This document shows, one piece after another, positions 33,644-44,217 of a DNA stretch of 64,000 nt. The DNA comes from Prevotella sp. UBA6994 (GTDB lineage Bacteria > Bacteroidota > Bacteroidia > Bacteroidales > Bacteroidaceae), in the NCBI GenBank assembly GCA_002449845.1, contig DJXW01000016.1, positions 124,001 to 188,000 of the forward strand. Direction: 5' to 3'. The translations under genes were made by a program, and so were the position numbers. Position 1 is the stretch's first letter. Every line of letters starts with the position of its first letter. Under the pieces are notes generated by a model. It had not been told where the DNA came from, did not search any database, and saw only the letters and a program-made list of their open reading frames with translations.

Positions 33644-36091
33644 ATGATTAAGAAATTCTTCAAACGGTGTTGGATTATTATTTCTAACATCTGTAGATGG
33701 TACATAGGACTTTTCAAAGGTCGTGCGTGGTACACAAAACTTATTGCAGGAATCTTGTCCTTTTTAATTGCCTTCATCATCTACCTTGGCATGGTAGATA
33801 TCAATTTCCTTTGGCTTTTCGGTAAATCACCTGGATACAACTCTGGAATCCAAGACCCACAGACCAGCCAAGCTTCTGAAATCTATAGTGCTGATGGCAA
33901 AATGATTGGTAAGTATTTTAATGAGAACCGTACTCCAGTGAAATATGAGGAAGTAAACCCGTTATTCTGGAAAGCGCTTATCGACACAGAAGATGAGAGA
34001 TTCTATAAGCATTACGGTATAGACCCAATCAGTTTGGTGGGTGCTTTGAAAGATGCCGTGCTTCACAATGATGCTCGTGGTGCCTCTACCATCACCCAAC
34101 AACTGTCTAAGAATCTCTTCAGAATGAGGACACAGTATTCTACGGGATTACTTGGTAATATTCCTGGCGTGAAAATGCTCATCATGAAAACCAAGGAGTG
34201 GATTGTTGCCACTAAACTGGAAACTATTTTCACCAAAGAGGAAATTCTTACTATGTATGCCAATACCGTTGACTTTGGTTCCAATTCATTTGGTATCAAA
34301 ACGGCTTGCAAGACTTATTTCAATACAACACCCTCTAAACTATCCGTTGATCAAGCAGCCATTTTAGTGGGAATGCTTAAAGCCACTACTTATTACAACC
34401 CCATCTCTAATCCAGATAATTGCTTGAAACGTCGAAATGTGGTGTTATATAATATGGTAACACATGGAGACTTGACGAAAAAAGAATTTGACATGTTCTC
34501 TGCCAAGCCAATTTCCTTGGATTATAGTGTAGAAACCAACTATGATGGACAAGCCACATATTTCCGTGAGGCTGTTGCTGAAAATTTGAAAGACTGGTGT
34601 AAGGATAATGGTTACGACCTCTATAGTAGTGGACTGAAAATCTATACCACCATTGACACACGACTGCAAAAATATGCCGAGAATGCAGCTCGCTCACAAA
34701 TGGAACAATTACAGAAAAATTTCAAAAGTCACTGGGGAAATAATGATCCTTGGAGAGACGAAAGAGGACAACTCATTCCGGATTTCATAGAGAACATTGC
34801 CAAACGCACTTCTCATTACAAAACATTGAGTGCTCTTTATCCTAATTCTCCAGATTCTATTGATTACTACTTGAATCTTCCTCACACGGTGAAAGTTTTT
34901 GATTATGAAAATGGTGAGGTAGAAAAGGAAATGTCAACTATGGACTCCATACGTTACATGGTTAGTTTCTTACACTGCGCATTCGTGGCTATGGAAGCAC
35001 AGACTGGAGAAGTTAAGGCATGGGTGGGCGACATCGACTTTAACACATGGAAATATGACAAGGTTACAGCTTCTCGACAACCAGGTTCTACATTTAAGCT
35101 CTTTGTTTACACGGAGGCTATGAACCAAGGACTTACTCCTTGTGACAAACGTCGCGACGAACCAGTTTCCTTAAAAGCATACGATCCCATCAAGAAACGT
35201 GAAGTGGTGTGGAGACCCCACAACGCAAATGGTTATTTCACATGGGATTCCCTCACTCTAAAACGTGCCTTTGCACAAAGTATCAATTCGGTTGCCGTGA
35301 GATTAGGACAGGAAATGGGTATCAAGAGAATTGCTGAGACAGCCCGTAGAATGGGCATCAAATCGCAATTGCAAGAGACACCATCTATGGCGTTAGGCTC
35401 TTCTGATGTTAATCTGCTTGAAATGGTGAACGCATATAGTGTCATTGCTGACAATGGCATTCATCACAAACCGAAACTGGTGACAAAAGTAGTTGACAAA
35501 GATGGTAACGTGGTTTACAACGGCACAACTACATCCGAACAAGTAATACCATACAAAAGTGCTTTCTTTATGCAAAGACTCCTTCAAGGTGGATTAAGAG
35601 AGCGTGGTGGAACGTCGATGGCATTAAACGGATATGTAGGTAATTACAACGACTGTGACTGGGGAGGAAAGACCGGTACATCTAACAACCACTCGGATGC
35701 TTGGTTTATGGGAGTAAGTCCAAAACTGGTGGTTGGTGCATGGGTTGGTGGCGAATATCGCTCTATCCATTTCCGAACTGGAGCATTAGGACAAGGAAGT
35801 CGGACTGCCTTACCTATCTGCGGTAAATTCCTTCATTCTCTATTGTCTGATCCTGCATTCAAACATTATCATGCAAAATTCAAGATACCTAAAGACGAAG
35901 ACATTACCAAGGATATGTACGAGGAATGTGTCACATACTACGCTCCACGTAATTACAACTACAGGGCACCCAAGGAACGTTTGATTGCCGATGAGGAGAT
36001 AGTACTGGATGAAAATGGAAACCCTGTGGCTCCTCCACGACATGAACCTACGGATGTTCCAGAACCTCAAACAGAATACTACGATGAGTAA
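33644..36091 (+). CDS. Bifunctional penicillin-binding protein 1A-like
   Basis: 815 aa. One N-terminal membrane anchor (about residues 29-50), then a GT51 glycosyltransferase domain (EDERFYKHYGIDPISL with the catalytic Glu, GASTITQQLSKNLFR) and a transpeptidase domain with the SxxK nucleophile (RQPGSTFKLFVYTE), SIN (QSINSVAVRLG) and KTG (GGKTGTSNNHSDAWF). It polymerises and cross-links peptidoglycan in the periplasm. The C-terminus is Pro/Glu-rich. The gene has its own -7 element and ends near a shared bidirectional terminator. Confidence 0.95.
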   Translation: MIKKFFKRCWIIISNICRWYIGLFKGRAWYTKLIAGILSFLIAFIIYLGMVDINFLWLFGKSPGYNSGIQDPQTSQASEIYSADGKMIGKYFNENRTPVKYEEVNPLFWKALIDTEDERFYKHYGIDPISLVGALKDAVLHNDARGASTITQQLSKNLFRMRTQYSTGLLGNIPGVKMLIMKTKEWIVATKLETIFTKEEILTMYANTVDFGSNSFGIKTACKTYFNTTPSKLSVDQAAILVGMLKATTYYNPISNPDNCLKRRNVVLYNMVTHGDLTKKEFDMFSAKPISLDYSVETNYDGQATYFREAVAENLKDWCKDNGYDLYSSGLKIYTTIDTRLQKYAENAARSQMEQLQKNFKSHWGNNDPWRDERGQLIPDFIENIAKRTSHYKTLSALYPNSPDSIDYYLNLPHTVKVFDYENGEVEKEMSTMDSIRYMVSFLHCAFVAMEAQTGEVKAWVGDIDFNTWKYDKVTASRQPGSTFKLFVYTEAMNQGLTPCDKRRDEPVSLKAYDPIKKREVVWRPHNANGYFTWDSLTLKRAFAQSINSVAVRLGQEMGIKRIAETARRMGIKSQLQETPSMALGSSDVNLLEMVNAYSVIADNGIHHKPKLVTKVVDKDGNVVYNGTTTSEQVIPYKSAFFMQRLLQGGLRERGGTSMALNGYVGNYNDCDWGGKTGTSNNHSDAWFMGVSPKLVVGAWVGGEYRSIHFRTGALGQGSRTALPICGKFLHSLLSDPAFKHYHAKFKIPKDEDITKDMYEECVTYYAPRNYNYRAPKERLIADEEIVLDENGNPVAPPRHEPTDVPEPQTEYYDE

Positions 36092-36146
36092 GAATCACAA
36101 TGATGATTCATCTACGTAAAAGATAGAAATCATTCTTGTAAACAAT

Positions 36147-36182
36147 AAAGCCGCCAATCTTTCGACTAAGATTGACGGCTTT
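36147..36182. terminator. Bidirectional terminator between PBP1A and M16 genes
   Basis: AAAGCCG-c-CAATCTT pairs with AAGATTG-a-CGGCTTT, a 14-bp stem with one mismatch and a 6-base loop, between two converging genes. Confidence 0.9.
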
Positions 36183-36198
36183 AAAATTGATTAGAGAA

Positions 36199-39009
36199 TT
36201 ATTCTGACAACATAGTAATTTCTATGCAACGCTTAGCAGCGAGAAGTTTTTGCGCCATTTGTTGTATGTCTTCAGGTTTCATCTCTTCTACCATCTGACA
36301 ATAGTTTTCATGGAAATCAGCTTGGTCGTCAAGTTCGTGCCAGATGATGTAACTCCAATAATCATTCGTAATGATGGCTTGATTATATTGTTTCACCAAA
36401 TATTGTTTGATTTTTGCCATAGAAGAAGTTTGAGGACCATTATCGGCAATGTTCTTGAGTTGCTGATAGATGATAGGATTCAGTTCTTGATAGCGTAGAG
36501 GATCAGCATTGTACGAAATCTTAAACATGGTATTGGGTTGTTCATCCTTTTCCAGATTGAAATCCACGCTCACACCATAGGTTCCACCTTTTTCTTCTCT
36601 TACAGAATCTGTATATGCGATGGATAAAGCACGTTTAAGGAAATCCAGCTGCAAATCATTCTGCGCAGTGAAGGGAATGTCTGCCGTATAATAGATGCTG
36701 ACATTAGCCAATGGAGTAGCCATCTTCTTGGTAAACTGATGCACAGCACTTCCTTTTACGATTCTTGGCACATTATTTTGGTTCACTTGCTCATTCTTGC
36801 CAGTTGCAGGCAATGCAGCGAGGTATTGGCACAAGAGGCGACGTAGTTTCTGCTCATCATAGTTTCCTATAATAACTGTCTTGAAATTGGAAGCATCACT
36901 AAAACGTTCATGATAGATTTGCAGGATACGATCATAATCCACCTTTTCCAATGTTTTTTGTACTACGGGAGCCATACGTGGATGGTGACCATAGAGAATC
37001 GCCTTGATAGAGTCGTTATAATCTACTCTTGGCGAAGCATTACGATTGGTAAGGAAAGAATGTGTTCGATTGATGAGTCCTTTAAATGCAACAGAATCTC
37101 TACGTGGTTGGGTGAAGTAAAGATAAGCCAACTCAAACATAGTCTTCATGTCTTTCACGGATGAGGTACCTGTAATACCTTGTTCTTCATTGTCAATAGA
37201 CGGAGAGACCCGAACAGACTTACCTGTTAACATACGTTTAAGGGAAATTGCGTCAAAACTTCCCACGCCACCTTCTGTAACGGCACTGGAGAGTAAACTG
37301 AAATTAGGAATATCTTCGTCACCATAAACAGACGTACCTCCCTCAGCCTTCATTTTCAGAGAAACGGCATCAGCACTATAGTCTGTTTTCTTTATATAAA
37401 CTTTCATTCCGTTAGAAAGGGTAAGTTCCTTAAATCCATTCTTACCAAATTCACGTTCTGAAGTAATTGTCCCAGGTTGCGGCAAATCACTTATGAGCGT
37501 CTCAGCAATTACAGGTTCCTTATATGGGGCATATTGTATTTGTTGCGCAGCCAAAATCACCTCTTCCATTTGGTGTTCAGAAGGAAGATACACACCCTCC
37601 TTATCTGGAGCATACATGATAGCCACTTGATTGCGGTCTGTGATAAGTTGTCTGGCGGCTTCATTTACCTCTTCCAAAGATACTTCCTCATGAAATTTAC
37701 GAGCATATTTCAAGTCATCATCTGCAGACAACAAAGGTTCTGACTCCAAGAAATGATTGACACATTTATTCACGTAATACGAATTGCGATAGTCATTACG
37801 TTGATTATATCGTCTTTCCGCCACATTGAGATATAAGCTCTTGGCACGTTGCAATTCAGAAGCGGTAAATCCATGCTGACGGGCTTGCTCCGTAACACCC
37901 ACGGCAGCTATAATACCACCCAAGATATTATCTTGCTTACAACTGATACTTAGGGAGAACGCTTCTTTAGTGCGACTCAAAAAGAAAGAAGATGCACGTG
38001 CGGTTGCACTTTGGAAGGGCGGATTTGCCTGTTGACGCAACTCCGACATTCTGTCGTTGAGCATGGAAGATATAAGTTTATCCACATAATCGCCACGAAT
38101 ATACTTCTCTTGGTTTTTCTCCACATCGGGAGTTACATCACGTTTTTGATAGAGATGACAAAGCACGATGGGCTGTTCCGCATCTTTCTCTATGGCAACT
38201 ATCATCGTATCGTTGTCATTCACTGGATAATAGATTCGTTCCGCACGATTCTTGGGCAAGGGAATAGACGAGAAAGTCTTCTTGATTTTCCTTTCTATCT
38301 TATCAACGTTAACATCGCCAACCACAATAATGGCTTGCAAATCAGGACGATACCACTTATGATAATAATCTCTCAAATCCTGATAAGGGAAATTATCCAC
38401 AATATCCATAGAACCAATAGGCATACAGTCTTCATATTTGGTTCCCTTATAAACTTTCGGCATAGCTTGTTCCATTAATCGTGAAACAGCACGTCCCGCA
38501 CGACGTGTTCTCCATTCCTCATGAATCACGCCTCGCTCCTTATCTATTTCCTTATCTTCAAGCAAGAGATAATGACTCCAATCGTGAAGCACCAAAAGAC
38601 AAGAATCAATGATGCCTTCTCTCTTTAATGGCGCAGAACCAATATGGTAAACAGTTTGCTCCACCGAAGTATAAGCATTGAGGTTTGCCCCAAACTTCAC
38701 ACCAATGGTCTCACACCAAGGTACGATACCCAATCGCTTACCCTTACCAGGGAAATTCTTCGTACCATTGAAAGCCATGTGTTCCAGAAAATGCGCCAAT
38801 CCTCTTTGTCGTGGTTCCTCTTGGATAGACCCTACACGCTGGGCGATATAAAAATCAGCCAATCCAGCTTCTTTGGCATTGTGACGAATGTAGTACGTCA
38901 TTCCGTTTTTCAATTTTCCCGTTCTTACATCGGGATCTTGCGGTAACGACTGTGCAAACACCCCCATTGTAGCCGCTAAAAACAAAGTACTAATGATGGT
39001 TTTCTTCAT
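36199..39009 (-). CDS. M16 (pitrilysin/insulinase-like) zinc peptidase
   Basis: 936 aa with a signal peptide (MKKTIISTLFLAATMGVFAQ), so periplasmic. The M16 zinc motif HxxEH is at His73, Glu76, His77 (GLAHFLEHMAFNG), with a more distal Glu in RGVIHEEWRTRR. The protein has two M16-like halves; the second (from about residue 500) lacks the zinc motif, as in typical two-domain M16 proteases. Probably degrades peptides in the periplasm. The longest reading frame begins at 39081, upstream of the predicted -7 element; the start at 39009 begins the signal peptide. Confidence 0.92.
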   Translation of the reverse strand: MKKTIISTLFLAATMGVFAQSLPQDPDVRTGKLKNGMTYYIRHNAKEAGLADFYIAQRVGSIQEEPRQRGLAHFLEHMAFNGTKNFPGKGKRLGIVPWCETIGVKFGANLNAYTSVEQTVYHIGSAPLKREGIIDSCLLVLHDWSHYLLLEDKEIDKERGVIHEEWRTRRAGRAVSRLMEQAMPKVYKGTKYEDCMPIGSMDIVDNFPYQDLRDYYHKWYRPDLQAIIVVGDVNVDKIERKIKKTFSSIPLPKNRAERIYYPVNDNDTMIVAIEKDAEQPIVLCHLYQKRDVTPDVEKNQEKYIRGDYVDKLISSMLNDRMSELRQQANPPFQSATARASSFFLSRTKEAFSLSISCKQDNILGGIIAAVGVTEQARQHGFTASELQRAKSLYLNVAERRYNQRNDYRNSYYVNKCVNHFLESEPLLSADDDLKYARKFHEEVSLEEVNEAARQLITDRNQVAIMYAPDKEGVYLPSEHQMEEVILAAQQIQYAPYKEPVIAETLISDLPQPGTITSEREFGKNGFKELTLSNGMKVYIKKTDYSADAVSLKMKAEGGTSVYGDEDIPNFSLLSSAVTEGGVGSFDAISLKRMLTGKSVRVSPSIDNEEQGITGTSSVKDMKTMFELAYLYFTQPRRDSVAFKGLINRTHSFLTNRNASPRVDYNDSIKAILYGHHPRMAPVVQKTLEKVDYDRILQIYHERFSDASNFKTVIIGNYDEQKLRRLLCQYLAALPATGKNEQVNQNNVPRIVKGSAVHQFTKKMATPLANVSIYYTADIPFTAQNDLQLDFLKRALSIAYTDSVREEKGGTYGVSVDFNLEKDEQPNTMFKISYNADPLRYQELNPIIYQQLKNIADNGPQTSSMAKIKQYLVKQYNQAIITNDYWSYIIWHELDDQADFHENYCQMVEEMKPEDIQQMAQKLLAAKRCIEITMLSE

Positions 39010-39042
39010 ATTATGTCTGTTATTATGATGGTTTGTTTCTTG

Positions 39043-39050
39043 CAAAGTTA
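39043..39050 (-). promoter_or_regulatory. -7 promoter element for the M16 peptidase
   Basis: TAACTTTG on the minus strand, 33 bases upstream of the start codon. Confidence 0.65.
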
Positions 39051-39127
39051 ACATTAATCTATCAAAAAAATATCCCCTCACATCATGTTTTTTAGGTTTT
39101 ATGGGTACGAATACCTATTTGTAGGTA

Positions 39128-39158
39128 TTGATTTAACGTAGATAATTCCGTAATTTTG
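39128..39158 (+). promoter_or_regulatory. Promoter for the TonB-receptor operon
   Basis: TTG at 39128-39130 and TAATTTTG at 39151-39158, 20 bases apart, ending 10 bases before the ATG. The predicted leader is therefore very short or the message nearly leaderless. Confidence 0.75.
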
Positions 39159-39168
39159 CAATGTTTTT

Positions 39169-42150
39169 ATGAAGCACTCATTATTTACTCATATCAGATT
39201 CACAGCCGCGCTCATTTGTCTGATTTGTTGTGTTCAAATAACCCACGCACAAAAAGTAGACATCATTGGAGAAGTGACAGACAAAGAGAGCAATCGCCCC
39301 ATTGAATTTGCCAGCATCCTGTTAAAAGATGTTGGTCTTTGGGCAATATCAAATGCTGAAGGACGTTTTACCATCAAAGACGCACCTCTGGGAGAAGCTA
39401 CATTGATAGTTCAATGTTTGGGGTATAGAACACGTAACATCTCCGTTATCATCACGCAAGATTTGTCGCCAATCCACATTGACCTCTACCAGGAAAGTCT
39501 GAAACTTAGTGACGTAACGGTTTTGGCAAGGCGAAAATCCAACGAGACAACCACTTACACCATTGAGCACACTGCTCTCGAAAACCAGCAAATCCTTAAT
39601 ATAGGAAATGTGTCTTCCCTCTTACCTGGCGGAAAGACTGTCAATCCCTCTCTTATCAACGATGAGCGCATGGCTCTTCGTAGTGGTAACCAAGAAAAAG
39701 GAAATGCTTCTTTCGGAACAGCCATAGAGATTGACGGAATGCGTATGGACAACAACGCCTCTCCACACGAGTCTATGGCTGCCAGCACTCGTTCCGTGGG
39801 AGTGTCGAACATAGAGAGCGTGGAAATCATTACTGGTATTCCGTCTGTGGAATACGGTGATTTGAGCAACGGTGTGGTAAAGATTAATACGCGAAAAGGT
39901 AAATCTCCATTCATCGTAGAAGGAAAGATTAATCAACACACACGACAGATAGCCGTGAACAAGGGGTTTGAGTTAGGACACAAGAATGGTGTGCTAAACG
40001 TCTCTTTGGAACACGCTCGTTCCTTTTCTGATGCCGCCTCTCCACATACTGCCTATCAACGTAATTACCTCTCCTTGCATTACATGAACGCATGGATGAC
40101 TGAATCAATGCCACTCACCTTTAACCTGGGACTGACTGGCAATCTGGGAGGATATAACTCAAAGAGCGACCCTGATGAAGAACTTGATGACTATAGCAAG
40201 GCAAGAGACAATAGGATTACGGCAAATGCCGAACTGAATTGGCTATTAAACAAAAAGTGGATAACCAACATTTCATTGCGTGGTTCTTTTTCAACATCTG
40301 ACAGGAAGTCTGAGAATTACATTCACAATAGTAGTGCTTCTACACAACCCTATATTCACACGCTATCAGAAGGCTATTTCATCGCAAGAGAATATGATGA
40401 TTCTCCCACGGCAAATATCATCCTCTCTCCTACTGGTTATTGGCACGTGCGCAGTTACCATGACAGCAAGCCTCTCAACTATTCACTACGTCTGAAAGCT
40501 GATTGGACGCACCGTTTCAACCGATTGCTTCACCATTTGATGATAGGTGCGGAATACACGGGCAGCAAAAACCGTGGTAGAGGCACGTATTACGAAGATA
40601 TGAGATATGCTCCTACATGGAGAGAATACAAATACGACAACCTGCCAACACTTAACAATTTTGCTTGGTATATAGAAGACAAGCTTTCGCTACCCACTTC
40701 TTCATTGTCTTTATTTGAAGTAACGGCAGGCATCAGGGAAGACGTGACCATCATCAAGGGTTCTGAATATGGAAACGTTGCAAGTTTCTCTCCAAGATTC
40801 AATGGAAGATATATATTTTGGAGAGAGCAAAAGCAGAGATGGGTGAACGAACTCACCATTCACGGAGGCTGGGGAAAGTCGGTTAAGTTACCTTCCTTCC
40901 AAGTGCTTTACCCATCACCCTCGTATCGTGACGTGTTGGCTTTCAGTTCACCAAGTACCAGCAACAACACATCGTTTTACGCTTATTACACCCATCCTTC
41001 TTCTGCCGTATATAATCCAGAACTCAAATGGCAATACACCAATCAAGTTGACATTGGCTTTGACATGAATATCCAAGGAACCCGAATCTCAGTTTCCGCA
41101 TTCCATCATCGCACCTATCATCCTTACATGGCAACTGCCGTATATACTCCCTTTGCCTATCAATATACGCCACCATCATCGCTCAACGGAATACCTATCG
41201 AATTATCTAATCGTATTTATGACGTGAACGAAAAGACTGGCTTGGTAACAGTAAGTGATGCGACAGGCAATCTTCAACCTGTTACTTTACAACACAACAC
41301 ACGTCGCACATATTTATCAAACACGAAATACGTAAACGCCTCACCTATTGACCGATACGGTTTAGAATGGATGATTGATTTCGCAACCATCAAGCCTCTA
41401 CAGACTTCCATTCGGGTTGACGGAAACTATTATTATTATAAAGGTATAGATGACATCTTGTTTGCTGAGACCGCAACTGGCAATATGTCTAACGGACAAC
41501 CTTATCAATATATCGGTTATTACCGTGGCAGCAATGCAACATCTACCAGTTATTCTGCCAACGCTTCAGTGGCAAATGGAGCTTTATCAAAGCAACTGAA
41601 TCTCAACACCACCATTACTACGCATTTGCCCAAGCTACGAATGATTATTGCGCTGCGCTTGGAATGTTCCCTGTATCATTTCCGTCGGTCACTCAGCGAG
41701 TTAGACAATGGCACACGCGGCTATGAGTTGGAAGACCCAAGCAGCTACATCGGAACTCCCTATAACGGCAACAGTGAGAATAAATACATTGCTGTTTATC
41801 CCGAATATTACAGTACTTGGGAAAATCCCGAAGAACGCATTCCTTTCGAAGAGAAATTTATATGGGCAAAAGACAATGACCGTACACTCTACAACGACCT
41901 CTCGCAGTTAGTGGTGCGCAGCAACTATCCCTATACGATGAATCCCGATAGATTATCGGCTTATTATTCGGCAAACATAAGCGTAACAAAGGAGATAGGA
42001 AACCACATAAGTGTCTCGTTTTATGCCAACAACTTTTTCAACAACTTGAAAACAGTGCATAGCAGTCAGACAGACACTTACACTTCGCTCTTTGGCAGCA
42101 GTTATATTCCCAGCTTCTATTACGGTTTATCATTACGACTAAAAATATGA
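39169..42150 (+). CDS. TonB-dependent outer-membrane receptor
   Basis: 993 aa. Signal peptide (1-27, ending THAQ), a carboxypeptidase-D-like regulatory domain at about 30-100 (IIGEVTDKESNRPIEFASI...NAEGRFTIKDAP), a plug domain at about 115-250 (IEIDGMRMDNNAS, VESVEIITGIPSVEYGDLSNGVVKI-type stretch) and a large beta-barrel ending in a hydrophobic C-terminal strand (SFYYGLSLRLKI). Moves an unknown ligand across the outer membrane using TonB, likely powered by an ExbB/ExbD motor such as the one at 3707-6060. No SusD partner follows it. Instead come a lipoprotein and DUF4876/DUF6850 proteins, so it is not a standard polysaccharide locus. Confidence 0.94.
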   Translation: MKHSLFTHIRFTAALICLICCVQITHAQKVDIIGEVTDKESNRPIEFASILLKDVGLWAISNAEGRFTIKDAPLGEATLIVQCLGYRTRNISVIITQDLSPIHIDLYQESLKLSDVTVLARRKSNETTTYTIEHTALENQQILNIGNVSSLLPGGKTVNPSLINDERMALRSGNQEKGNASFGTAIEIDGMRMDNNASPHESMAASTRSVGVSNIESVEIITGIPSVEYGDLSNGVVKINTRKGKSPFIVEGKINQHTRQIAVNKGFELGHKNGVLNVSLEHARSFSDAASPHTAYQRNYLSLHYMNAWMTESMPLTFNLGLTGNLGGYNSKSDPDEELDDYSKARDNRITANAELNWLLNKKWITNISLRGSFSTSDRKSENYIHNSSASTQPYIHTLSEGYFIAREYDDSPTANIILSPTGYWHVRSYHDSKPLNYSLRLKADWTHRFNRLLHHLMIGAEYTGSKNRGRGTYYEDMRYAPTWREYKYDNLPTLNNFAWYIEDKLSLPTSSLSLFEVTAGIREDVTIIKGSEYGNVASFSPRFNGRYIFWREQKQRWVNELTIHGGWGKSVKLPSFQVLYPSPSYRDVLAFSSPSTSNNTSFYAYYTHPSSAVYNPELKWQYTNQVDIGFDMNIQGTRISVSAFHHRTYHPYMATAVYTPFAYQYTPPSSLNGIPIELSNRIYDVNEKTGLVTVSDATGNLQPVTLQHNTRRTYLSNTKYVNASPIDRYGLEWMIDFATIKPLQTSIRVDGNYYYYKGIDDILFAETATGNMSNGQPYQYIGYYRGSNATSTSYSANASVANGALSKQLNLNTTITTHLPKLRMIIALRLECSLYHFRRSLSELDNGTRGYELEDPSSYIGTPYNGNSENKYIAVYPEYYSTWENPEERIPFEEKFIWAKDNDRTLYNDLSQLVVRSNYPYTMNPDRLSAYYSANISVTKEIGNHISVSFYANNFFNNLKTVHSSQTDTYTSLFGSSYIPSFYYGLSLRLKI

Positions 42151-42155
42151 TTGAG

Positions 42156-42542
42156 ATGAAACGGATTGCTATATATATAATAATGTGTGTTGCTCTCTTT
42201 ACTGCTTGTAGCTACGATGAAGAGATAGAAGTATGCGATGTATATGTAACATTGGTCTATCCAGAAGGTTCTATACAACCCTACAAAGGGGCACGTGTGG
42301 AATTGAAAGATATGTCAGCTTCCATTTACGTAGATTCCACCAACGCTCAAGGCGTTAGTCATTTTCGTATGCCATCAGGTATTTACGAGGCAAGTACCAG
42401 TAGTCAACTAATTGATTCATCAGACGTTACATGGTGGAGATACAATTTCAATGGAGTGAGAAGCATGATTATTGTCTCTCGCGACAGTACAAACAAAGTG
42501 GACATCAAACTCAGAATGTCAAAGAAGAGAGTGGTACATTAA
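42156..42542 (+). CDS. Small lipoprotein with Ig/carboxypeptidase-regulatory-like domain
   Basis: 128 aa from the Met at 42156 (a start at 42147 overlapping the receptor stop as ATGA is also possible). Lipobox LFTAC: signal peptide with Cys at about residue 18, so a membrane-anchored lipoprotein. The rest is a beta-sandwich (VYVTLVYPEGSIQPYKGARVELKDMS...) like a cargo-binding prealbumin/regulatory domain. Being fused in operon to the TonB receptor suggests that it binds or presents the ligand. No family recognised with certainty. Confidence 0.75.
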   Translation: MKRIAIYIIMCVALFTACSYDEEIEVCDVYVTLVYPEGSIQPYKGARVELKDMSASIYVDSTNAQGVSHFRMPSGIYEASTSSQLIDSSDVTWWRYNFNGVRSMIIVSRDSTNKVDIKLRMSKKRVVH

Positions 42543-42606
42543 CTTAATATTATATTTGAGAGAACTAAACATAATGTTTAACAAGAATAAACAGTATCTT
42601 TAAGAC

Positions 42607-43080
42607 ATGAAAACAATAAGTTTAATAACCATCATGCTATGGTTTTTCCTTCCAAACACAATCTTCGCCCAAGAAGAAGTTTATTTGGTCTTGACGGAAG
42701 TAGATGGAAAAGTGTACAAATTTGCCTTGACCGACAAACCAGTCGTTACGTTTAGCAATGACCAACTGGTTGTTAATTGCGATGGGGAAAGCATGGATAC
42801 GAGCTTGGAGAATATTCTCAAGTGGACACACGAAACAGAAGCTACGGGAATAGAATTTGTTCAAGCTGAGCCACAAGCACCTCGGTTTGCATTCAACAAT
42901 GCTGTTTTTGAAGGATTTCCTATCGGTACACAAGTATCTATATTCTCCTTAGACGGTAAGATATTGAAAAACAGCGTTGCCAACGATTCTGGGACAGTAA
43001 AAATCAACCTCCAGGAACTGGGTAAAGGAACGTTCATCATTCGCACACCAAACAGAAGTTTTAAGATTCACAATAAATAG
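42607..43080 (+). CDS. Secreted hypothetical protein of the TonB-receptor operon
   Basis: 157 aa. Signal peptide (MKTISLITIMLWFFLPNTIFAQ), a short beta module EEVYLVLTEVDGKVYKFALTDK near residue 22 of the same kind as in the proteins at 43093 and 45848, then a C-terminal region (SIFSLDGKILKNSV...GKGTFIIRTPNRSFKI) that resembles the sorting-like tails of secreted Bacteroidetes proteins. I do not recognise a named family. It lies 64 bases after the lipoprotein gene and 12 bases before the DUF4876 gene. Confidence 0.7.
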   Translation: MKTISLITIMLWFFLPNTIFAQEEVYLVLTEVDGKVYKFALTDKPVVTFSNDQLVVNCDGESMDTSLENILKWTHETEATGIEFVQAEPQAPRFAFNNAVFEGFPIGTQVSIFSLDGKILKNSVANDSGTVKINLQELGKGTFIIRTPNRSFKIHNK

Positions 43081-43092
43081 ACAATATTTCAC

Positions 43093-44217
43093 ATGAAAAA
43101 ATTGACAATGTCCTTGCTGTTGATGATTTTCACGACAAGCATATACGCACAAGAATGGAAGATGGTGATTACCAAAACTGACGGTACCCAGATGGAACTG
43201 TTAACCAACGAGATTGTTGACGTACAGTTCTTAAAGCCTCAGATGGAGGAAATGAACGTTGACCAAATCATTATCAAAGAAGTATATAATGGTGGTTGCA
43301 TGAAAGACGACGGTACTTCAAAGTTTCAGTATGACAAATACATCATTCTCTACAACAACTGTCCTCAAAAGGCGGTCATCAACAACCTGTGCTTTGGCAT
43401 GGGAAGTCCGGCTTCTGCTTCAGCCAACAACAAGAACTATGATGCAGATGGCAACTTAACATACGAATCGGAAGGATTCATACCTGTATGGAATGGAATC
43501 TGGTGGTTTCCTCAATCATTGGTAATAGAACCTTATTCACAGGTGGTTGTCAATGTCTGCGGAGCCATTGACAACACACAGACAGTAAGTCAATCTGTCA
43601 ACTTTGCTCATTCTGACTACTATTGCATGTATGACCCGGAAAGTGGGTATTTCAACACCAACTACTATCCTACTCCATCTGACGTTATCCCCACTTCGCA
43701 TTATCTGAAAGCCATACTCTATGCACAAGCCAACGCTTGGCCTTTGAGCGTTACTTCACCAGCCATAGTACTCTTCCAGACAAGAGATGTCTATCCACAG
43801 GAGTTTGCTACAAACGCAGACAACTATTGGTATGATGAACAAAAGGTGGATAAGATAAACCGTTGCGTGAAAGTGCCTAACGAATGGATTATAGACGGAA
43901 TGGAGGTGTTTGCAACCAGCTACAGAGAGAAATGTACCAAACGACTTACTGCTGACATTGATGCGGGATACGTATGGTTGACCAATTACCAAGGTCATTC
44001 CCTCTATCGTAACGTTGACCAAGAGATGACCGAGTCGCTACCAGAAAACAAAGGCAAACTGGTTTATGGTTACGATAAAGGAGTGGACGGCTCAACTGAC
44101 CCAAGCAGCATTGACGCCGAGGCTTCCATCAAAAATGGCGCACATATCGTTTATCAAGATACAGACAATTCATCAGCCGACTTCCATGAAAGAATAAAAT
44201 GTTCATTAAGAGACTAA
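43093..44217 (+). CDS. Secreted DUF4876 domain protein
   Basis: 374 aa. Signal peptide (MKKLTMSLLLMIFTTSIYAQ), then the module EWKMVITKTDGTQMELLTNE, then a DUF4876 domain starting at about residue 55 (IIIKEVYNGGCMKDDG, YDKYIILYNNCPQKAVINN). The domain is known from Bacteroidetes proteins next to TonB receptors. No catalytic residues are recognised; surface binding is the likely role. It overlaps the DUF6850 gene by 19 bases. Confidence 0.85.
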   Translation: MKKLTMSLLLMIFTTSIYAQEWKMVITKTDGTQMELLTNEIVDVQFLKPQMEEMNVDQIIIKEVYNGGCMKDDGTSKFQYDKYIILYNNCPQKAVINNLCFGMGSPASASANNKNYDADGNLTYESEGFIPVWNGIWWFPQSLVIEPYSQVVVNVCGAIDNTQTVSQSVNFAHSDYYCMYDPESGYFNTNYYPTPSDVIPTSHYLKAILYAQANAWPLSVTSPAIVLFQTRDVYPQEFATNADNYWYDEQKVDKINRCVKVPNEWIIDGMEVFATSYREKCTKRLTADIDAGYVWLTNYQGHSLYRNVDQEMTESLPENKGKLVYGYDKGVDGSTDPSSIDAEASIKNGAHIVYQDTDNSSADFHERIKCSLRD